A stretch of DNA of 5,428 nucleotides from Thermoplasmata archaeon (GCA_021827885.1 JAKAUD010000224.1:1-5428); one strand, 5' to 3'; positions 1 to 5,428 are shown, numbered from the stretch's first letter. Made by a program: numbers and translations. The notes: generated from the letters alone by a model not told the origin.

Positions 1-534
1 GAACCTCGGGGTCTAGGAGATTCTCTTAGGTATGCAGAGAAATTTACAGGGGACGATCCATTCGTCGTTCTGCTTGGTGACACCATCTATTCCACCGAGG
101 GCGAGCAAACAACTACAAGACAACTAATTGAAGCACACAGGAAATACGGGAAACAGATACTTTTGCTGGAGGATGTTCCAAAGCAAAAAATTAGGGACTA
201 TGGCATCATTGCTGGCTATAGGTTGGAAGGTCCAATTTGGCAGGTCAGTGACGTCGTGGAAAAACCGAGTCCAGAGGCAGCACCGAGTACCATGGGAATT
301 ACCGGTACATACGTTCTTCATTCAGAAATTTATGATATGCTGAGAAATCTTTCTCCGGGCAAAAACGGAGAATACCAATTGTCAGATGCACTCAGGTTAC
401 TAGCAAATAATAGCGGGTTACTGGGATACGAAATCAGTGGCGTCAGGTATGATATAGGCACCAAGGAACTCTGGGTGAAGACATTTTATGAGTTTGCAAG
501 AAAAGATCCAAGGTTTGGGAACCTGTTAAAATAG
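1..534 (+). CDS. galU: UTP-glucose-1-phosphate uridylyltransferase, C-terminal part (5' end outside window)
   Basis: This is a nucleotidyltransferase that would join glucose-1-phosphate and UTP to give UDP-glucose and pyrophosphate in the cytoplasm, supplying donors for glycan synthesis. Frame 1 is open from the first base to TAG at 532-534, giving 177 visible residues of a family usually near 290, so roughly the first 110 are missing, including the N-terminal nucleotide-binding loop. Visible landmarks are EPRGLGD at residues 1-7, the FVVLLGD strand ending in Asp27 (the metal-binding GD of the family), VEKP at 86-89, the G-T-Y-V-L segment near 100, G-E-Y-Q-L-S-D-A near 120, and RYDIG at 149-153. 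EPxGLG and the late RYDIG favour GalU over the related RmlA (dTDP-glucose) enzymes, although substrate is not proven by motifs. The TTG at 163 inside the frame is not the start, because conserved residues precede it. The gene ends 8 bases from the stop of the convergent glycosyltransferase. Confidence 0.88.
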   Translation, partial: EPRGLGDSLRYAEKFTGDDPFVVLLGDTIYSTEGEQTTTRQLIEAHRKYGKQILLLEDVPKQKIRDYGIIAGYRLEGPIWQVSDVVEKPSPEAAPSTMGITGTYVLHSEIYDMLRNLSPGKNGEYQLSDALRLLANNSGLLGYEISGVRYDIGTKELWVKTFYEFARKDPRFGNLLK

Positions 535-542
535 AATCCACC

Positions 543-1622
543 TCAGAACGCATTAGCCACCCTAGAATACATTGCGTCCAAACTTCTGGAGAGTTGTTCA
601 AGTGTAAATTCTTTTGCCCTTTCTTGCCCTTTCTTAGATAGAATTTCCCGGTTCTCCAAGGCTTCTTGCAGTCCCCTAGATATATCTTCCACGTTTTGAG
701 GATCAACATAAATTACACAATCGCCCGCAACTTCCCTAAATATCTCAATGTCTGAAGCAACGACAGGGATCCCAACTTTGAGCGCTTCTGCAACAGGGTA
801 TCCAAATCCTTCTTCGAGGCTTGGAACCAACATTAGATCGCAGGCGTTATAGATACTGTTCAGAGTATCGCTGTCTAGATTACTGAAGTGGTACTGAGAC
901 CCGATGTCAGTTCCCACTCTTACAAAAGACGCCCAATTCTTAACTCTCTCCATAACTTTCTTCACAATTTCCAAGTTCTTTCTTATTTCCCCGATTGATA
1001 CTGAAAGTATCAGGACTTTGTCTTCTGGGAGACCCAGCTTCCTTCGGGTCCCCATGCGATCATCCAGTCTTTGAAAGGCAGAAGAAATTTTGGGATATGT
1101 TACAAAAATCTCCCCTTCATACCCAAATTCCTTCATAGCGGACGCAATATGTTTACTGTTTACCGACAGAAAAGGAAGTTTCATTGCCTTTTGGTACATG
1201 ATACGGACTATCCGCATTCTGTTGTTATACGTCGAAACCGATTCATCCGTTTTTCTGTACAATCCTTGCTTGAAAAGAGCGAGTGGGCTGTCATGGATTG
1301 TCACTACCGTTGGGAAGCCGTGGGCAAAGGCTGGACTTGCAAAAGGAGCTACCAAATGTACGACGAAATCGTAACTGGGAGAAACACCAAGAATGAATTT
1401 TCTTGCCTCTTTGAACGTAAACCTACTCAGCAATCCAGATAGGAAGAAATTTCTGTTGAGAGATGGTTTTATATCGATCCCTTCGTGGGGATTAACCCAC
1501 CTGGGGGACTCATTCTTAATGTTCAACAGAGTAGATCTACCTGAATTGGCCTCTACCAAATCATGTGCATACTGGTATAGCGAAGTTGGAGGAGGATACC
1601 TGTTAACAACCAGTGCATGCAT
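543..1622 (-). CDS. GT4-type (GT-B fold) glycosyltransferase, 359 aa
   Basis: This retaining GT-B glycosyltransferase would transfer a sugar from a nucleotide-sugar donor to a growing glycan on the cytoplasmic side of the membrane. The N-terminal Rossmann half starts with ALVVNRYPPPTS and has a T-I-H-D segment at 108-111. The C-terminal donor half has the S-I-G-E-I-R-K-N strand-loop at 209-216, in the place of the usual phosphate-binding Arg/Lys, and the GT4 E-x7-E motif E271-GFGYPVA-E279, followed by GIPVVASDI at 284-292 and the E-V-A-G-D segment near 297. The N-terminal loop lacks a clear GGxG, so the acceptor side is divergent. No transmembrane helix or signal peptide is visible. ATG at 1622 is the first ATG after an in-frame TAG at 1659-1661, and a TATA-like box sits 26-27 nt upstream, fitting a leaderless transcript. 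Donor and acceptor cannot be read from the sequence. Confidence 0.87.
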   Translation of the reverse strand: MHALVVNRYPPPTSLYQYAHDLVEANSGRSTLLNIKNESPRWVNPHEGIDIKPSLNRNFFLSGLLSRFTFKEARKFILGVSPSYDFVVHLVAPFASPAFAHGFPTVVTIHDSPLALFKQGLYRKTDESVSTYNNRMRIVRIMYQKAMKLPFLSVNSKHIASAMKEFGYEGEIFVTYPKISSAFQRLDDRMGTRRKLGLPEDKVLILSVSIGEIRKNLEIVKKVMERVKNWASFVRVGTDIGSQYHFSNLDSDTLNSIYNACDLMLVPSLEEGFGYPVAEALKVGIPVVASDIEIFREVAGDCVIYVDPQNVEDISRGLQEALENREILSKKGQERAKEFTLEQLSRSLDAMYSRVANAF

Positions 1623-1624
1623 GC
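1615..1624. repeat. 10-bp perfect palindrome over the start codon of the 543-1622 gene
   Basis: GCATGCATGC reads the same on both strands and includes the start ATG (1620-1622, - strand) of the glycosyltransferase. It lies where transcription of a leaderless message would begin, so a protein bound here could block initiation. The palindrome is short and does not extend into a longer inverted repeat, so this may be chance. Confidence 0.3.
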
Positions 1625-1644
1625 CACGAGTCAGCGAGTCCGCG

Positions 1645-1654
1645 AATAAAAAGG
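1645..1654 (-). promoter_or_regulatory. TATA box for the 543-1622 glycosyltransferase (leaderless layout)
   Basis: On the - strand this reads CCTTTTTATT. The A/T core is centred about 26-27 nt before the A of the ATG at 1622, which is the usual distance from an archaeal TATA box to the transcription start. This predicts that the message begins at or next to the start codon with no 5' leader. No Shine-Dalgarno sequence precedes that ATG, which agrees. Confidence 0.55.
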
Positions 1655-1697
1655 TCTTCTAGTCTCTGCTGGAATCTAGCATGTTCACTAAGATAGC

Positions 1698-1706
1698 AAA
1701 ATACTA
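1698..1706 (+). promoter_or_regulatory. Possible TATA-like element for the 1743-2906 glycosyltransferase
   Basis: The A/T stretch AAAATACTA lies directly before the upstream ATG at 1707. If used, it would place the transcription start near 1728, downstream of that ATG and about 15 nt before the ATG at 1743, which supports the later start. A second weak candidate is GATTTTAC at 1717-1724, which sits slightly too close to 1743 for an ideal leaderless promoter. Neither is a strong consensus match. Confidence 0.3.
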
Positions 1707-1742
1707 ATGCACCCGCGATTTTACAGCCTTGAAGTTTCCGAG

Positions 1743-2906
1743 ATGCAGAGAGTATTGTTTGTGCGTGGAAGCAAAGCCCCTCCATGGGAATCCTCGGTGC
1801 TAAGGGAACTTCAGGGCTTTGGATACGATGCAAAATTCGTGGTTCCAGCCAAATCTACTTCCGTCGACAACGACTTGCAGATCTTTGGCACCGGTCTTAA
1901 AAGCAAGTCTTTTATTGAAAAGATGTTGAATAAATCCGGAGTGGCGAGGTTCCTAAACTATGGTTTGAATATTAAAACTGACGAGTTCATTTCACGATAT
2001 TTTAATCCAAGAAAAATATTCAAAGAATCAGACATATTGCATCTGACCGATGACGTATATATTCCTGGAATACAGGCAATGAATTATTCGACAAGGGCAG
2101 TTATGACGGTATGGGAAAACATTCCTTACCACTATGGAATAGAATATGGACATCCAACCAGGCTCTATCGGGATACGGCCTTTAGAAAAGTGAAGATGTT
2201 CCTGCCTGTGACTCAAGAATCTGCCACCTACCTTAGGTCAACGGGGATTGCTGAAGAAAAAATTCGGGTAGTTCATCCAGGCATAGACGTGAACAAGTTC
2301 TCACAACCAAAAATGAAAACAGCTTTAGCTCAGGAAATGCGAAATATGGGAAAGTTTGTCATCCTTGGTGTTGCAAGGATAGAATACTTTAAGGGTCTTA
2401 CTGTCGTAATGAGGGCACTGAATGAATTAGCTAAGACAGAAAAGGATTTTGTCTACGTTCATTTGGGCGGGGGCTCTCCAAAGTTTACATCTTATATAAA
2501 AAATTTAACCATAAGACTGGGGCTTGGGCAAAATGTTCGGTTTGCCGGGAATATTAGCTATGAAAACATACCTGACATTTACAATTCATGTGATGTCTTC
2601 GTTCTTCCAAGTCTTCCCACATTACTTTGGGAGGAGCAGTTTGGGTTTTCCGTGATTGAGGCTATGTCTGCAGGAAAGCCGGTTATTGTTGCCGATTTGC
2701 CTGCTTTGAGGGAAGTTGTGGGAGAAGGGTCGGGGTTGCTGTTCCCAACAGGAAATTATATTGAATTATCCAAAAAATTATCACAGCTAATGGGTGACCC
2801 GCAAAGTGCAAGACAGATGGGAAATAATGCTCGGGCAAGGGCATATTCCGAATTTAATTCAAGGAAAACAGCCAAGCAATATTCTGAAATCTATAGAACT
2901 CTTTGA
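1743..2906 (+). CDS. GT4-type (GT-B fold) glycosyltransferase, 387 aa (399 aa if started at 1707)
   Basis: This GT-B glycosyltransferase is predicted to use a nucleotide-sugar donor in cytoplasmic glycan assembly. Numbered from the longer 399-residue reading, the first strand is QRVLFVRGS (14-22). The domain linker is the typical VVHPGIDVNKF (188-198). The donor half has GVARIEYFKGL (221-231) with Arg224 and Lys229 in the phosphate-contact positions, HLGGGSP (252-258), and the E-x7-E motif E310-QFGFSVI-E318, followed by AGKPVIVAD. The segment PSLPTLLWEEQFG is of the P-T-x-x-W-x-E-Q-F-G type seen in one GT4 subgroup. ATG 1743 is preferred over ATG 1707 because the Rossmann strand begins right after it, as in the family, and the extra 12 residues look unlike coding extension; no Shine-Dalgarno decides it. 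The gene diverges from the 543-1622 gene and converges on the next one with 7 bases between stops. Confidence 0.88.
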   Translation: MQRVLFVRGSKAPPWESSVLRELQGFGYDAKFVVPAKSTSVDNDLQIFGTGLKSKSFIEKMLNKSGVARFLNYGLNIKTDEFISRYFNPRKIFKESDILHLTDDVYIPGIQAMNYSTRAVMTVWENIPYHYGIEYGHPTRLYRDTAFRKVKMFLPVTQESATYLRSTGIAEEKIRVVHPGIDVNKFSQPKMKTALAQEMRNMGKFVILGVARIEYFKGLTVVMRALNELAKTEKDFVYVHLGGGSPKFTSYIKNLTIRLGLGQNVRFAGNISYENIPDIYNSCDVFVLPSLPTLLWEEQFGFSVIEAMSAGKPVIVADLPALREVVGEGSGLLFPTGNYIELSKKLSQLMGDPQSARQMGNNARARAYSEFNSRKTAKQYSEIYRTL

Positions 2907-2913
2907 TTATCGG

Positions 2914-4068
2914 TTAGTTCCTCTCTATATTTTCGCTATCTATGATTCCAGAAACTTTGGTTTCAACTATTTTATGAAAGACCGCCTGTAGCTCGCCTAT
3001 AACCTTAGAGCAATCATATCTCTTTGAAGAAACGACCGCTCCATTCACCAGATCGATGAATTCTCCAGACCTCCATTTAGAATAGACCTCTTTCAAGAAC
3101 TGATTACATTCTTCAACGGAGTTACAAATATAGCCATTTATTCCATTGATTATATATTCAGAAGGTCCAGGAACTTTGAATGAAATTACTGGCGTTCCGC
3201 TTGCAAGGCTCTCTATACCTGTCAGCATGAACGCTTCAACTCGAGTTGGCGCAACTAGCACATGTGACTTGGCGATCATATCATTCTTTTCCTTCGCATT
3301 TACATAACCGAAGAAGTTCACCTCTTTACATTTTCCTAGCGTCTTTTTTAATTCAGTCTCAAAAATACCAGTGCCGACAATCTTAATGGAAATGTCCTCG
3401 CCGAGTGAAAGCGCATATTCCACTATTTTTGCCACTCTGTCAGCCCCCTTGTGGAAATTTAGCCGCCCCAGGAAAAGGATGGAAAATTTATCATATTTAA
3501 TGGCCTGATGATAGTCATTAAGATAGATGCAGCTGGGTATCTTTATCAAATTCTTGAATCCTAATTTTGTTAAAGTTTCTAAATGCTCCGAGTTCTGAAC
3601 GTGATTCCAGTTGTAGAAAGTGTCAAAGAAAAGGTTAAGCTTTTCGTAGAGTTTGATTAAGGTCGGGTGAGATAACTTTTTCCCATCAGGAGTGGTTTCG
3701 TAAAAGAATGGGTTGTGATGGCCTCTAATAGATTTCTTTCTGAAAAACCTTGCAAGCAGAACTATGACCGGATTCAAAAAGGTTGGGGGCTCCCACACGT
3801 ATACCAGGTCGACCCTTTTTATGCTCTTTGCCAATATGATTATACCGGTTAAAGAATAATGGTTAAAGGGGTGCGAGCGATGAATTTCAATTACCTTGAT
3901 CCCCTTGTTCCTTAGTTCACTGACAAAATCAGTTGTTTTTTGGCCATGGTCAGTTGATACTATTGTAACCTCATCCCGTTGATGAAAATAATTAGCATAC
4001 CTATACACAGAAGTCTCAGTTCCGTAACCGCTGTTAATACTATTTTTGGTGATAAACAGGATTTTCAA
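2914..4068 (-). CDS. GT4-type (GT-B fold) glycosyltransferase, 384 aa, TTG start
   Basis: This is a third GT-B glycosyltransferase, again predicted to build glycan from a nucleotide-sugar donor. The N-terminus is KILFITKNSINSGYGTET, with a glycine-containing acceptor loop (residues 13-18) followed by a helix. The donor half has ILFLGRLNFHKGAD (197-210) with Arg202 and Lys207, a K-I-V-G-T-G strand at 229-234, and the E-x7-E motif E278-AFMLTGI-E286, followed by SGTPVISF and the G-P-S-E-Y-I-I-N-G-I-N-G-Y segment typical of GT4. The motif loop is AFMLTG rather than the common GFG, so it is a distant relative of its two neighbours. The start must be non-ATG: an in-frame TAA lies at 4081-4083, and TTG at 4066-4068 directly precedes the first strand. 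The next in-frame ATG falls deep in the donor domain. An IS21 element begins about 60 bases upstream. Confidence 0.87.
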   Translation of the reverse strand: MKILFITKNSINSGYGTETSVYRYANYFHQRDEVTIVSTDHGQKTTDFVSELRNKGIKVIEIHRSHPFNHYSLTGIIILAKSIKRVDLVYVWEPPTFLNPVIVLLARFFRKKSIRGHHNPFFYETTPDGKKLSHPTLIKLYEKLNLFFDTFYNWNHVQNSEHLETLTKLGFKNLIKIPSCIYLNDYHQAIKYDKFSILFLGRLNFHKGADRVAKIVEYALSLGEDISIKIVGTGIFETELKKTLGKCKEVNFFGYVNAKEKNDMIAKSHVLVAPTRVEAFMLTGIESLASGTPVISFKVPGPSEYIINGINGYICNSVEECNQFLKEVYSKWRSGEFIDLVNGAVVSSKRYDCSKVIGELQAVFHKIVETKVSGIIDSENIERN

Positions 4069-4110
4069 CGTAATATCATTTTACAGATTGCCAGGCTTTA
4101 CAAATTACTT

Positions 4111-4119
4111 GTTATAAAG
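4111..4119 (-). promoter_or_regulatory. TATA box for the 2914-4068 glycosyltransferase
   Basis: The - strand reads CTTTATAAC, the best TATA-like match upstream of the TTG start. Its centre near 4115 predicts transcription from about 4088, giving a leader of roughly 20 nt without a clear Shine-Dalgarno. It lies only about 11-15 bases outside the apparent end of the IS21 element, so anything that once lay further upstream has been separated from this gene. The + strand of the same bases is also TATA-like, so its direction is not certain. Confidence 0.45.
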
Positions 4120-4139
4120 AGTCGTTCAGTGTGTGTAAA

Positions 4140-4184
4140 TGGCAAACGAAAAGTATCCAGTTCTGGCAATCGAAAAATAGCCAG
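4140..4184. repeat. Two 21-bp direct repeats at the IS21 left end (transposase-binding sites)
   Basis: The copies are 4140-4160 and 4164-4184, separated by 3 bases, so they repeat every 24 bp. They agree at 18 of 21 positions, beginning TGGCAA, sharing CGAAAA in the middle and ending CCAG. Such internal tandem repeats are known as IstA-binding sites in IS21-family ends. Only two units are present, and the surrounding genes are transposition genes, so this is not a CRISPR array. Confidence 0.75.
4172..4180 (+). promoter_or_regulatory. Possible TATA element for istA-istB, inside the second direct repeat
   Basis: GAAAAATAG within the inner 21-bp repeat is A/T-rich and would place transcription near 4200-4203, just before the istA ribosome-binding site. 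If correct, IstA bound to its end repeats would cover its own promoter and repress it. The match to an archaeal TATA consensus is moderate. Confidence 0.35.
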
Positions 4185-4201
4185 TCTATCATGCTGAACT
4201 C

Positions 4202-4230
4202 AGGTGCAGCGGATTGCTTGAACAGGAGGG
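4202..4230 (+). promoter_or_regulatory. Two alternative ribosome-binding sites for istA
   Basis: AGGTG at 4202-4206 is 7 nt before TTG 4214, and GGAGGG at 4225-4230 is 7 nt before ATG 4238. The second is the stronger Shine-Dalgarno. Against it, residues encoded between the two starts (L-E-x-E-x-W-Y) resemble the N-terminus of IS21 IstA as I remember it, which favours TTG 4214. The start therefore stays open between 166 and 158 residues. Confidence 0.5.
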
Positions 4231-4714
4231 TTGGTACATGATAAGGAGCATGAAGGACCAGGGACTTTCGATAAGTGAGATAGCAAGAAGACTGGGGATA
4301 AGCAGAACCACAGTCAGGATATATGAGGAGCTGAGGAAGAAAGGTTTCAAAGGATCATATTCCCTTGTCAAGCAGTACAGCAGGCCAATGCGTAACGACA
4401 GGAAGATCCTGGCAGTCTACAGGTACGAAACCGATCCCGGAAAACAGTCACAGGTCGATTTCGGGGAGTTCGGTTACATCGAGATCGATGGGAAAAGGAG
4501 GAAACTGTATGCGTTCAGCATGATCCTTGGATACTCAAGGATGAGATATGCTGAATTCACCACAGACATCAGCACACGCAACGTGATCCGCATGCACCTC
4601 AATGCTTTCAGGCATTTTGAGGGTCTTCTCAAAGCACTCAGAGATCAGAATGTGGAGAACTTCCAGACAAGGGTTGAGAAGCGTGATCTGTCAGAATACG
4701 AGGAGGTCATGTGA
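4214..4714 (+). CDS. istA: IS21 transposase IstA, internally deleted (166 aa), probably not catalytic
   Basis: Full-length IstA is a DDE transposase of about 400-500 residues that binds the element's ends and cuts and joins DNA. This copy keeps the N-terminal helix-turn-helix (about 18-38, with SISEIARRLGISRTTVR), a second helical DNA-binding piece (about 36-58, KGFKGSYSLVKQY), the linker before the core, the first catalytic Asp in QVDFGEF (Asp82), and the following strands to about residue 135 (AFRHFEG). It then jumps to a family-like C-terminal tail, VEKRDLSEYEEVM. The second Asp (normally in a Y-D-N context) and the catalytic Glu are absent. About 35-45 residues usually found between the two helical regions also seem to be missing near residues 35-36. 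Both losses keep the frame, judged from memory of the family. The product could still bind the end repeats. Its stop overlaps the istB start. Confidence 0.78.
   Translation: MLEQEGWYMIRSMKDQGLSISEIARRLGISRTTVRIYEELRKKGFKGSYSLVKQYSRPMRNDRKILAVYRYETDPGKQSQVDFGEFGYIEIDGKRRKLYAFSMILGYSRMRYAEFTTDISTRNVIRMHLNAFRHFEGLLKALRDQNVENFQTRVEKRDLSEYEEVM
4701..4707 (+). promoter_or_regulatory. Shine-Dalgarno site for istB inside the end of istA
   Basis: AGGAGGT lies 6 nt before the istB ATG at 4714-4716, and the istA TGA (4712-4714) shares one base with that ATG. This strong site plus the TGATG overlap indicates translational coupling, the usual arrangement in IS21. It fixes the istB start. Confidence 0.75.
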
Positions 4715-5428
4715 TGGATCCATACGAAAGAGTGCATGAGAGCCTCATCACTTTAGGCCTGGACACAATGGAACACACCATTGACAATTATCTGGAGAAT
4801 GCCAGGGATAAGGGCGTCGTTGAGATCTTGGACCACCTCCTCTCGGAAGAGGTGAAGAGCAAGAGATCAAAGAGATATGAAACGAAGCTGAAGTATGCCG
4901 GATTCCCATTCAGAAAGACAATGGAGGAGTTCGATTTCTCGTTCCAGAAATCGATCGACCGATCCGTCATGGACGATCTCATGACCCTGAGGTTCATGCA
5001 CAACCGCGAAAACGTGGTGTTCCTTGGTCCCCCAGGCGTTGGTAAGACGCATCTCTCCGTCGCACTGGGAATGAGGGCACTCCAGTCCGACGTTTCAACG
5101 TATTACATATCTGCTGTCAAGTTGGTGCAGTCTCTCAGGAAGGAATACATGAGAGACAGGCTCAATATCCTTCTCCGCAGTTATTCAAGGTATTCTCTCA
5201 TGATAGTGGATGAGATAGGTTATCTCCCGTTGAACCGGGAAGAGTCTAATCTCCTGTTCCAGCTCGTCTCGTACAGGTATGAGAAATCATCCACCATATT
5301 CACCTCAAACAAGTCTTTCTCCGAATGGGGTGAGGTCATGGGCGATCAGGTGATGGCCTCAGCCATCCTGGACAGGATACTGCACCACTGCACTGTCATT
5401 AACATAAAGGGTGAGTCTTACAGGCTCA
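4714..5428 (+). CDS. istB: IS21 helper ATPase IstB (3' end outside window)
   Basis: IstB is a AAA+ ATPase that oligomerises on DNA, selects the target and activates the IstA transposase. The frame is open from ATG 4714 to the last base, giving 238 residues of a family usually near 250-265, so only the tail is missing. An N-terminal helical domain is followed by A-G-F-P at 62-65 and the family-typical KTMEEFDFSFQKSID. Walker A is GPPGVGKT (105-112, Lys111), Walker B is LMIVDEIGYLP with Asp166 and Glu167, sensor 1 is the T-S-N of 197-199, and a likely arginine finger is Arg221 in A-S-A-I-L-D-R. All ATPase residues are intact. Besides acting with IstA, it belongs to the DnaA/DnaC clade of AAA+ proteins, but the coupled istA gene and the end repeats make the IS21 assignment firm. 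Confidence 0.9.
   Translation, partial: MDPYERVHESLITLGLDTMEHTIDNYLENARDKGVVEILDHLLSEEVKSKRSKRYETKLKYAGFPFRKTMEEFDFSFQKSIDRSVMDDLMTLRFMHNRENVVFLGPPGVGKTHLSVALGMRALQSDVSTYYISAVKLVQSLRKEYMRDRLNILLRSYSRYSLMIVDEIGYLPLNREESNLLFQLVSYRYEKSSTIFTSNKSFSEWGEVMGDQVMASAILDRILHHCTVINIKGESYRL

Larger units (their letters stand above)
4130..5428 (+). mobile_element. IS21-family insertion sequence, left end to window edge (right end outside)
   Basis: The element is recognised by an istA-istB gene pair on one strand, the two genes touching at TGATG, together with a pair of near-identical 21-bp direct repeats inside the left end, which are the multiple transposase-binding sites typical of IS21. IS21 ends start with TG; candidates here are 4130, 4132 and 4134 in the run TGTGTGTAAATGG, and the exact base cannot be fixed without the right end and the target duplication. 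The element's genes have more G/C at third positions than the glycosyltransferases, fitting separate origin. Its IstA gene is internally deleted, so this copy is probably unable to move on its own. Confidence 0.82.

Noticed and set aside
614..633. Perfect 10-bp tandem repeat (TTGCCCTTTC twice)
   Set aside because: It lies within coding sequence for a Lys/Gln/Arg-rich C-terminal helix. With only two copies and no further pattern, chance or a small duplication explains it.
1071..1662. Three + strand open frames within the 543-1622 gene
   Set aside because: Their translations are rich in Cys, Trp and Arg with no motif, and they are antisense shadows of a clear glycosyltransferase.
1603..1833. 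Open frame on the - strand across the divergent region, as a possible small gene
   Set aside because: It overlaps the starts of two well-supported genes, has a low-complexity uncharacteristic translation, and covers the likely promoters.
4140..4184. Two near-identical repeats resembling the start of a CRISPR array
   Set aside because: There are only two units with a 3-base gap and no spacer-length sequence, and they sit at the end of an istA-istB element where IS21 transposase-binding repeats are expected.
3979..4197. + strand open frame running from the third glycosyltransferase into the IS21 end
   Set aside because: It crosses the gene start, its promoter and the element repeats, and its translation has no recognisable feature. 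The boundary with the element makes a real gene unlikely.
4214..4714. The short HTH protein read as an independent regulator or antitoxin paired with an ATPase (a new defence module)
   Set aside because: The QVDFGEF core segment, the IstA-like tail, the TGATG coupling to IstB and the end repeats all identify it as a shortened IS21 istA, which is the simpler explanation.
4788..5052. - strand open frames inside istB
   Set aside because: They are antisense to the conserved IstB N-terminal domain and Walker A region and show no motif or ribosome-binding site.

Overview
The window looks archaeal, most likely from the Thermoplasmata (the acidophile Thermoplasma/Ferroplasma/Cuniculiplasma type). 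This is inferred, not proven. The reasons are Arg codons dominated by AGA/AGG, frequent ATA for Ile, TATA-like boxes about 26-27 nt upstream of an ATG with no leader (a leaderless promoter layout), TTG starts, and an IS21-type element written in the same codon dialect. No rRNA or tRNA is present to settle the lineage.

Layout: (1) 1-534, + strand, is the C-terminal part of a GalU-type UTP-glucose-1-phosphate uridylyltransferase that enters from the left edge. (2) 543-1622, - strand, is a GT4-type glycosyltransferase. (3) About 1743 (or 1707)-2906, + strand, is a second and clearly different GT4-type glycosyltransferase. (4) 2914-4068, - strand, is a third GT4-type glycosyltransferase with a TTG start. 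(5) From about 4130 to the right edge is the left part of an IS21-family insertion sequence: a pair of 21-bp direct repeats at its end, an IstA-like gene, and a translationally coupled IstB gene cut by the window edge. There is no gene-free stretch over 300 bases.

Genes 1-4 form a surface-polysaccharide or glycoprotein-glycan neighbourhood. GalU would make UDP-glucose, and the three GT-B enzymes would use nucleotide-sugar donors to extend a glycan. They do not form an operon: strands alternate + - + -, convergent pairs have only 8 and 7 bases between stop codons, and the second and third genes diverge from a short shared control region. Each gene seems to carry its own promoter.

The most unusual thing is the IstA gene. 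It keeps the family start, the N-terminal helix-turn-helix, the first part of the integrase core with its first Asp, the family-like C-terminal tail, and the Shine-Dalgarno and TGATG coupling to IstB. It is only 166 residues, however, and appears to have lost two internal segments in frame: the stretch between the two DNA-binding helical regions, and most of the DDE catalytic core. IstB has intact ATPase motifs as far as it is visible. The element has inserted just upstream of the core promoter of the third glycosyltransferase. I see no CRISPR array, toxin-antitoxin pair or clearly new defence system.
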